A stretch of 26,159 nucleotides of DNA, from the NCBI GenBank assembly GCA_032718475.1, contig JAUCBJ010001817.1, positions 1 to 26,159 on the forward strand. The letters are read 5' to 3'. A program made the position numbers and the translations under genes. Below the pieces are notes generated by a model. It was not told the DNA's origin. It saw nothing but the letters and a program-made list of their open reading frames with translations, and did no database searches. Positions 21,101-26,159 of the stretch are shown piece by piece (the first letter of the stretch is position 1; each line of letters starts with the position of its first letter). The DNA comes from Nemertoderma westbladi (Eukaryota; Xenacoelomorpha; Nemertodermatida; Nemertodermatidae).

Positions 21101-21380
21101 TCAGATTCACCAATGGGTTTGTTGGTCGGGGTGGAACATGAGAGTAGCCTCCAACTCCAGAATCCCTCTCCCCATCACAATCTGGCCTTCCTGGTGACCC
21201 AGGGTTTGGGCCAGAAAGGTCATCAGGAAAGGGATGCAAAGAATTGTTGGCTGCTCTCTCTCCAGTAGGGGGTGAGACAGGCAGCCGGTCAGGAGTTAAC
21301 TGACGCCTGTGAGGCCGATTGTGTCCGGTAATTCCACTGGCCTCTAGTGGCCGGACCTCCGCTTTGCTAATGTAATCCAT
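18166..21380 (-). pseudogene. LINE A endonuclease-reverse transcriptase polyprotein, nearly intact
   Basis: The ATG at 21380 starts a frame of 685 codons covering a Pro/Arg-rich N-terminus (about residues 1-110), the APE endonuclease (QEHRM, YSPTS, LGDFNAS, SQIDHILF, SDHRLIV) and the first reverse transcriptase blocks (FRGISLIS, NGFRKGRG). One extra T near 19325 (cactttag, against cacttag in copy 1) shifts the frame. The next stretch holds VDFFKAFDS, GVLQGDTLAPFLF and the catalytic FADD, then YLGSWIRKSG. A 14-bp deletion between two gca repeats near 18546 shifts it again, into the tail with LRFAGHCFRR and FLRRILKDTG. Without those two indels the protein would be about 1,075 residues. Only these two lesions are visible, so the insertion is probably young. 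Confidence 0.92.
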
Positions 21381-21865
21381 AGTGGGGGTTGGGGGTGCTT
21401 TTTTGCCGAGTCAGCTCTCGGGGCAAATACCACACCCTGGTTTGCCATTCCACAGGGTGGGTGTCGCAATGGAGTCAGATATGAGGCCCATCACCCATAT
21501 CTATTCTGGCGCACATGACCCACCATTGGCTGTTGCAGCTCATCTGCTGGGTCATGCCCTGTACCCTTGCTGCCAGGTGCAGGTCGCAGTGAAGTGCTCT
21601 CAGAGTGGACATGAGAACACTCTACTCCTGACCAGCCATTGGTAGATCACCATCTGCCTGGTCAGGCCATATACCCCTGCAGCCAAGTATATGGGTCCTT
21701 AATCCAGGACCAAGGGCGTCCTTATCCCAGAACGAAGGGGGTCCTAGTTACAGGACCAGATTTGCCCTGGTAAGAGGGTCTATGCAGCTACAGGTGGCAC
21801 CTCCTTTATGCTGCATGGAGGTGGCAAGTTTTCTTGATCAATGACCTAGAATACCTGACCTGACC
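21381..21865 (-). promoter_or_regulatory. 5' leader of LINE A copy 2
   Basis: This non-coding leader precedes the polyprotein ATG and is shared with copy 1 up to 21788. It would hold the internal promoter typical of autonomous LINEs. The two 6-bp-stem hairpins (about 21692-21709 and 21738-21757) are the only structure I can point to. The outermost 77 bp (21789-21865) has no counterpart in copy 1. Confidence 0.5.
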
Positions 21866-21879
21866 TGACGAGATGTACA

Positions 21880-22239
21880 GGACGAGCGCGCAATGATGGT
21901 ACCAATGGAGACTGAGTACTCAGTACTGAGATCGTTTCATGCTGATCGTTGCGTCTCTAATGGGCAAATCTATATTTGCCTCGGAAGACGAAAATCCCAC
22001 TCCTAAACAATGTCTAACACATCAGGGCTATCTTCTGCCTGGAAGCTGTTCAAAGGGAATCAAGCAGGCCATTTACTTTTCGCAAAAGTGTAACTTGGCT
22101 CCTTATTTTTGTTAGTAACACAAAGGTTCGTGTGAGATTTTTTTTATTTTTCAAGTCCCCTCAAGAGCCAGAAAGTCAATCAGAAAGTGAGAAAGTTAAT
22201 ATTGTAAAATATATATGATTCGATCTAATCACATCCATT
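21880..22239. other. Non-coding spacer
   Basis: No gene or known repeat is recognised between LINE A copy 2 and the older LINE A copy 4. A small GAGTACTCAGTACTGAG palindromic patch lies near 21915. Confidence 0.5.
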
Positions 22240-22387
22240 CGACACATATCCATTCGAAGTCCAATGGGGAGTCCTTCAGGGTGAAACACTTGCACCATTC
22301 TTATTCATAATTGTGGTAGACTGTGTTCTACGCATGTCCTGAGATCATCATAATGACGAATGATGTTGGTAACACAACCTACTGGTT

Positions 22388-23406
22388 CCAGAGCTAAGAA
22401 ACTGATCTAAAATTTCCTGATGACTTATATGAGTACTACTCTCTACTACTACTACTACTAGTATCGGCATGCTGCATTGCAGCTGCATTTTTAAGAATGC
22501 TGTGCCGGCTTATCGACAAAATTGCACCGCCACAACTCCCTATCACCCATGACATTTGCTAGATCATCCGCATCTTCAAGGCCAGTGTCCTTTAAGATGC
22601 GTCTCAAGAAAGTCATGGGCTGTCCACCATGCTTATTCACTCCTTGAGGCTGCCAAAGTACAAGATTATGCACTGGCTGGTCCTCACGGCAAAAGCAATG
22701 TCCTGCAAAGCGGAGGCGATTTTGTTCTAGTGTCAAGCTTTGGGGAACCAATGAGACACCTCCAATGTTATATAGTGTCTGGTTAGAGATGTGTGCAGTG
22801 TACTTGACACAATGAACCCGGCGTAGCATTCTTGTGAATGTGCCATCCAGAGATTTGGTGTCCTTAGCAGTTAGAGCCCAGCATGGACTCCCATAGAGGA
22901 GTGCTGGAACTACTGCTGCTCTAAATAATCGGACCTTAAGTTTCCGATTAATTCTCGGTGACTTCCAAATCCTGGAAAGCCTATTCAAGGCTGCCCATGC
23001 CTTTCCCTTACGTATTCGAAGGTCCTCACCTGACTTCCGGATCCATGATCCCAGGTAACAGAAGTCGTCCAAATGCTCAAGCATACCATCCTTTGAGCTT
23101 ATGCTCATCCGATCAGAAACTTGCTGAGGACTTTCAAAGTTAACTGTCAAAATTTTGGTCTTTCTCGAGTTAATAAAAAGACAAACACTAGAAGCAGCAT
23201 GTTCTAATGAGCTGAGGAGCCGTTGGGCTCCCTCTAGTGATTCTGAGAGTACTCCTTAGTCATCAGCAAAGTCTAGATCAGTTAGGTACTTGGCAGGATT
23301 TCCTCGACTTCTGGAGCCAGTAGGTGGAGTTATCATCACCCCATCATAAGCCAGAGCTAAGCAACTGATCTAAAATTTCCTGATGACTTATATGAGGACT
23401 ACTCTC
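22388..23406 (-). mobile_element. LINE family A, copy 3 (5'-truncated) nested in copy 4, 56-bp target duplication
   Basis: The insert (about 22444-23350, minus strand) carries the (TAG)n tail, the 3' UTR and the last third of the polyprotein. The two sides repeat the same 56 bp of copy 4 (22388-22443 and 23351-23406, two mismatches; ccagagctaag at the start, actactctc at the end). This is the target-site duplication, or a duplication made by repair at insertion. The 5' truncation point lies just upstream of GVMITPP. Confidence 0.88.
22491..23347 (-). pseudogene. LINE A reverse transcriptase C-terminal part (copy 3)
   Basis: In sense order it has GVMITPPTGSRSRG, KYLTDLDFADD (the catalytic Asp pair), then a TAA in place of the Leu codon directly after FADD (about 23257), then an open frame of 219 codons from about 23150 to 22491. 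That frame includes YLGSWIRKSG, FRAAVVPALLYGSPCWALT and LRFAGHCFCRE. It retains the 14 bp that copy 2 has lost near PCWALT and the 24 bp lost by copy 1, so it gives the reference state for both lesions. It lacks the endonuclease and most of the polymerase, so it is inert. Confidence 0.88.
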
Positions 23407-23619
23407 AGAATAACAAACTAGAACAGGTTACTACTAGTTTTCTAGTGTTGGTCTTTTGGTTAACTCGAAGAAGTCCCACAATTTTGGCAATGTCCTTTGA
23501 CAGCCTCTCGTATGAGCATAAACTCCAGGGATGGCATGCTTGAACATTGGATGACTTATGTTACTTGTGGTCATGGATAGGAAGCCAGGACCTTCGGATG
23601 CGTATAAGGGGAGGATGTG

Positions 23620-23667
23620 GGGGAGGGGTGGGGGTGGGGGTGGGGGGGGGGGGGGGGGGGGGGGGGG
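23620..23667 (+). repeat. Poly-G tract
   Basis: A G-rich patch ends in an uninterrupted run of about 26 G. It lies at the point where copy 4 is interrupted. G-runs of this length are prone to sequencing and assembly error. Confidence 0.8.
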
Positions 23668-24168
23668 CGGTCGATAACAGCATAATACACAATAACCTCT
23701 AACAATCAGTCCGTTTGCCACCAGTTACACCACAGTTGTACAACATAAACCCACAGCAGTACGTTTTTCATACTGTACATAACAATAACATAACACTGAT
23801 AATTTTCTACAACCCCCTCCACACTAGTAACTTCCTATTCTATCTAACTGCTGAGGACATCAAATCTCAGGATGGGATTTTCACAAGAATGCTACATCGG
23901 GTTCACTGTGTCAAGTACAATGAACACATATCCAATCAGACACTATATAACATTGGAAATTTCCCCCTAGTCTCAAAAAGTTCACCACTTGAATATAACC
24001 ACCTCCGCTTTGCAGGTCATGGATCCACTGCAGAACCGGCCAGTCCAGTGCATAATGTTGTGCTTTGGTGCCCTCATGGAGAGAATAAGTATGGTGGACA
24101 GGCACTTTCTTGAGATGCCTCTTAAGGGACACTGGACTTGAAGATCGAGATGATGTAGCAAATTACAG

Positions 24169-24353
24169 AGGCACCAGTGATACGTCGGTATGGGTTTGGT
24201 TGTAGTTTATAACATATGGTGTAGTTTGTAAAGTAATAGTTGTGTGAAGGGGCTCTGCATTGTTCAGTTTTATTGGTCTTATAGTCTTAATTGTTGAATT
24301 CAAAAAGACACTTTTGCTCTATAACATATAAATTACACTGTAATCAGTAACTA
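24169..24353. other. Non-coding spacer
   Basis: AT-rich sequence between LINE A copy 4 and LINE B. Nothing is recognised. Confidence 0.4.
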
Positions 24354-24904
24354 TTATTTTTTTCTCAATTCGAATCCATCGATTCGTTGTTCAAGTGATT
24401 TAGTCAGTGTCCAGTTCTCACCCCCGTATAAAAATACACTTTCCACTGTGGCTCGAAAGAACTTAGTCTTCAGGTGCGTGGAGAGATCTGATTTCCAGAT
24501 GGTATCCATTTTTGATAGAGCTACCCATGCCTTTGATTTCCTAACTTCTATGTCCTTTTTGCTACTCTCTATCCATGATCCAAGGTACTGGAAGTCGTCA
24601 ACCTTCCTTAGTTGATTATTATCAATTATTGTTGTCAAGTTTCCAAAAGTCAATAATTCGGTCTTGGTAGCATTTATATGCAATCCAACCTCCTTAACAG
24701 CCCTCTCCACTTTATTTAGTTGAAGCTGTGCATCTGTTAATGTATTAGAGAGCAGGGCGTTGTCATCCACAAAGTCGGTGTCTGTGACTGTAGTGGCCGG
24801 ATATCTACTTCTTCTGCGTGTGAATCCCAGATCTTCAACCTTTGTGGCCGTCATCATAGCGTAATCCAGTACAATTACAAATAGTAATGACGGCAATGTG
24901 TCAC
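24354..24904 (-). pseudogene. LINE family B reverse transcriptase fragment
   Basis: The frame starts inside the polymerase (GDTLPSLLFVIVLDY) and continues through TDTDFVDD, where the usual YADD/FADD catalytic box reads FVDD, then GLHINATKTELLTF, FQYLGSWIESSKKDIEVRKS and ENWTLTKSLEQRIDG, before leaving the family sequence. The endonuclease and first polymerase blocks are missing at the 5' side, and the tail present in the copy at 11620-12202 is missing at the 3' side. The frame is otherwise open for about 180 codons. Family B is a separate lineage from A, with the same domain order. Confidence 0.85.
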
Positions 24905-25065
24905 CAGGGCCGGATTTAGATTGTGGGAGATCCTCTACCATGCGAGCGAAATTTTTCCAATGTTGTTCGGTATTGTAAATATGAAATGGCTTTGTTTGAC
25001 TCTTTTAAGTGTTAACGGCTTGGCTTTTGGAGCCCCTCTGCCCGGAGGCCCTTACACAGGACCTG
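24905..25065. mobile_element. Possible hAT-type non-autonomous element
   Basis: The LINE B frame stops exactly at CAGGGCCGGATTTAG (24905), which resembles the terminus of many animal hAT transposons. About 160 bp further, the reverse complement of the sequence ending at 25065 reads CAGGTCCTGTGTAAGGGCC and contains a ggagcccctctgcccggagg patch of the kind seen near hAT ends. The terminal match is imperfect and no 8-bp target duplication is visible, so this is tentative. Confidence 0.3.
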
Positions 25066-25276
25066 TAATAATTTTAATTGTAAGGGATTTTATCAGATAT
25101 TTCCGCAAATTTATTATAATAATGTATTAACATAATAATTGTATTATAATCAGTTAATTCTAGTGACATATCACTTCCAACTTTTGCAGGACTCGTTGGA
25201 TATACCCGATATTTTAGTGAATCTGTTGTATCCTTATACCTATTAGTGCGGTTAAGAGAAAAGGAATTCCGGTTCA

Positions 25277-25556
25277 TCAATTATCATCTGCGTTCACTTC
25301 ATTGGTTAAACTTCTTTTCCCCACAGTAGTGGCATCTCGGGAGGGTTTTGCGACCCCCAAAGCCGAACCGGTTTCGTGTATCTGTCCAGGTTCCAAATTG
25401 TTTGGGTTCTTTGCAACCCCCTGTAGCCGATAGAACACAGTAGATGCATGACTTCTTGGCTTTGACGCAACAGCATCTCGTATTATTACAGCCTCCCCGC
25501 GTGGTGCACTGGCAACATCACCACGATTTGGAGAATGGAATGCCAAGATCTAGATC
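25277..25556 (-). CDS. Possible coding exon, unknown protein
   Basis: A G+C-richer frame of about 90 codons on the minus strand opens after a TAG near 25556 and ends at a TGA at 25277. It contains FHSPNRGDVASAPRGEA, STVFYRLQGVAKNPN and KRSLTNEVNADDN. A second, overlapping frame (25280 down to about 25150, with NRNSFSLNRTNRYKD and LKYRVYPTSPAK) also looks protein-like. The two might be one sequence split by a small indel. There is no ATG near the start (the nearest in-frame candidate is TTG) and no strong acceptor upstream. No family is recognised. Confidence 0.25.
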
Positions 25557-26159
25557 TTTCTGGTTTGGTTTAAAATCATTCATTACAACAAATTATAGTT
25601 GTAGCTAGCTATTTTATTTTGGAGCGTTACATTTTTTTTTTCTATTATTTAGTATTTATTAGTGCTGTTTAGATAGTGTTTTTTTTATTTATAATCAGCG
25701 GTATGCTTATACAATATCTCTATTGGGTATCTATTCATGCATAAAAAAAATGTTAAAGGCTACTTATTCAATTGTAAATCAGTAGCCTCCCAAACCATAG
25801 TTGATTGGATAATAAATTCACAGAGTCGCAGAAGTATGAAGTTCTTGTCTCTTCATGTAGAATATGTGTAGGATATTAGCTCTGGTCCATACTCACTCTT
25901 TCACTTGAAAAGTTGGAAGATTATCTAAATTTATCCTTTGGAAAAACTGATGATTTAATTAACAAACAATAACCATGGATTGGTGGCAGCTTCATAAACA
26001 CTGCTATGAGGTATTCTCCGGGATTTGTTCTCTCATGCATCTGTCATTCTCGAGTACCTCTAGTGTTCCCTTAGATATGTTTATCAAAAGGAGTAGGGTG
26101 CTTGGTCTAGAACCACAAAAAATAATACGCTTACACTTTGCGAATAAGACACATACTAA
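25557..26159. other. Non-coding AT-rich end of window
   Basis: No gene, repeat or structured element is recognised. Confidence 0.5.

Larger units (their letters stand above)
18113..21879 (-). mobile_element. LINE family A, copy 2 (full-length candidate, target-site duplication)
   Basis: TGACGAGATGTACA occurs at 18113-18126 and again at 21866-21879, a 14-bp target-site duplication. The element is therefore 18127-21865, about 3.74 kb, on the minus strand. In sense order it has a leader of about 485 bp (with the same twin hairpins as copy 1), one polyprotein frame (21380 to 18166), a short 3' UTR and three TAG triplets. It extends 77 bp further 5' than copy 1, and its 5' end (ggtcaggtcaggtattctag) may be the true element start. 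A single long frame and short-repeat tail suggest an RTE-type or related clade; this is inferred. It is the best-preserved copy in the window. Confidence 0.93.
22240..24168 (+). mobile_element. LINE family A, copy 4 (old, diverged, interrupted)
   Basis: The remains of an older plus-strand LINE A lie in three pieces. 22253-22443 covers the reverse transcriptase block WGVLQGETLAPFLFIIVVD. 23351-23600 covers VGLLVNSKK and the YLGSWI region. 23843-24168 covers LTAEDIKSQDG, FTRMLHRVHCVKYNEHISNQ and LRFAGH. Piece 1 is separated from piece 2 by copy 3, which inserted in the opposite direction. Pieces 2 and 3 are separated by a poly-G tract (about 23620-23667) and roughly 175 bp of unrelated sequence. 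Many stops and indels show long decay. The 3' end with the TAG tail is not recognisable. Confidence 0.8.

Overview
This is eukaryotic, almost certainly invertebrate-animal, genomic DNA, and it is dominated by repeats. It holds APE-endonuclease non-LTR retrotransposons (LINEs), a metazoan-type Mutator-like transposase relic, three large tandem arrays, and a few intron-flanked exon candidates. There are no operons, no bacterial-style gene packing and no recognisable rRNA or tRNA. The transposon families are compatible with a sponge, cnidarian or other marine invertebrate, but the phylum cannot be decided from this sequence.

Layout. 1-760: non-coding; 583-705 holds a single-copy, inverted relative of the 54-bp minisatellite found later. 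761-4407: LINE family A copy 1 (+), long but broken. 4682-5555: 54-bp minisatellite. 5920-9107: a decayed DNA transposon bounded by G(n)TAC(n) palindromes, with a Mutator-like transposase on the minus strand. 9538-10246 (possibly on to about 10900): exon candidates of a host gene, two of them phase-matched. 11341-11422: an 82-bp LINE A micro-copy. 11620-12202: a truncated LINE family B copy. 12754-13507: minisatellite of 55/75-bp units. 13508-14865: non-coding with small palindromes. 14866-17452: about 86 copies of a 30-bp unit with a 1350-bp internal duplication. 17490-17533: a weak candidate terminal exon. 18127-21865: LINE A copy 2 (-), nearly intact, with a 14-bp target-site duplication. 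22240-24168: an old LINE A copy 4 (+) interrupted by a younger copy 3 (-), with a 56-bp duplication of the target. 24354-24904: LINE family B (-), abutting a possible hAT-type end. 25277-25556: a possible coding exon (-). The rest is AT-rich sequence without recognisable features.

How it fits together. The window reads as an intergenic or intronic repeat trap. LINE family A encodes one polyprotein (APE endonuclease, then reverse transcriptase, then a C-terminal tail) and ends in a (TAG)n tail. At least five copies or fragments are present, and copies 1 and 2 make a 3.6-kb inverted repeat. Comparing copies allows each disabling lesion to be placed. No autonomous element is fully intact. Several long open frames (15950-17533 and 4853-5551) are artefacts of tandem units whose length is a multiple of three.
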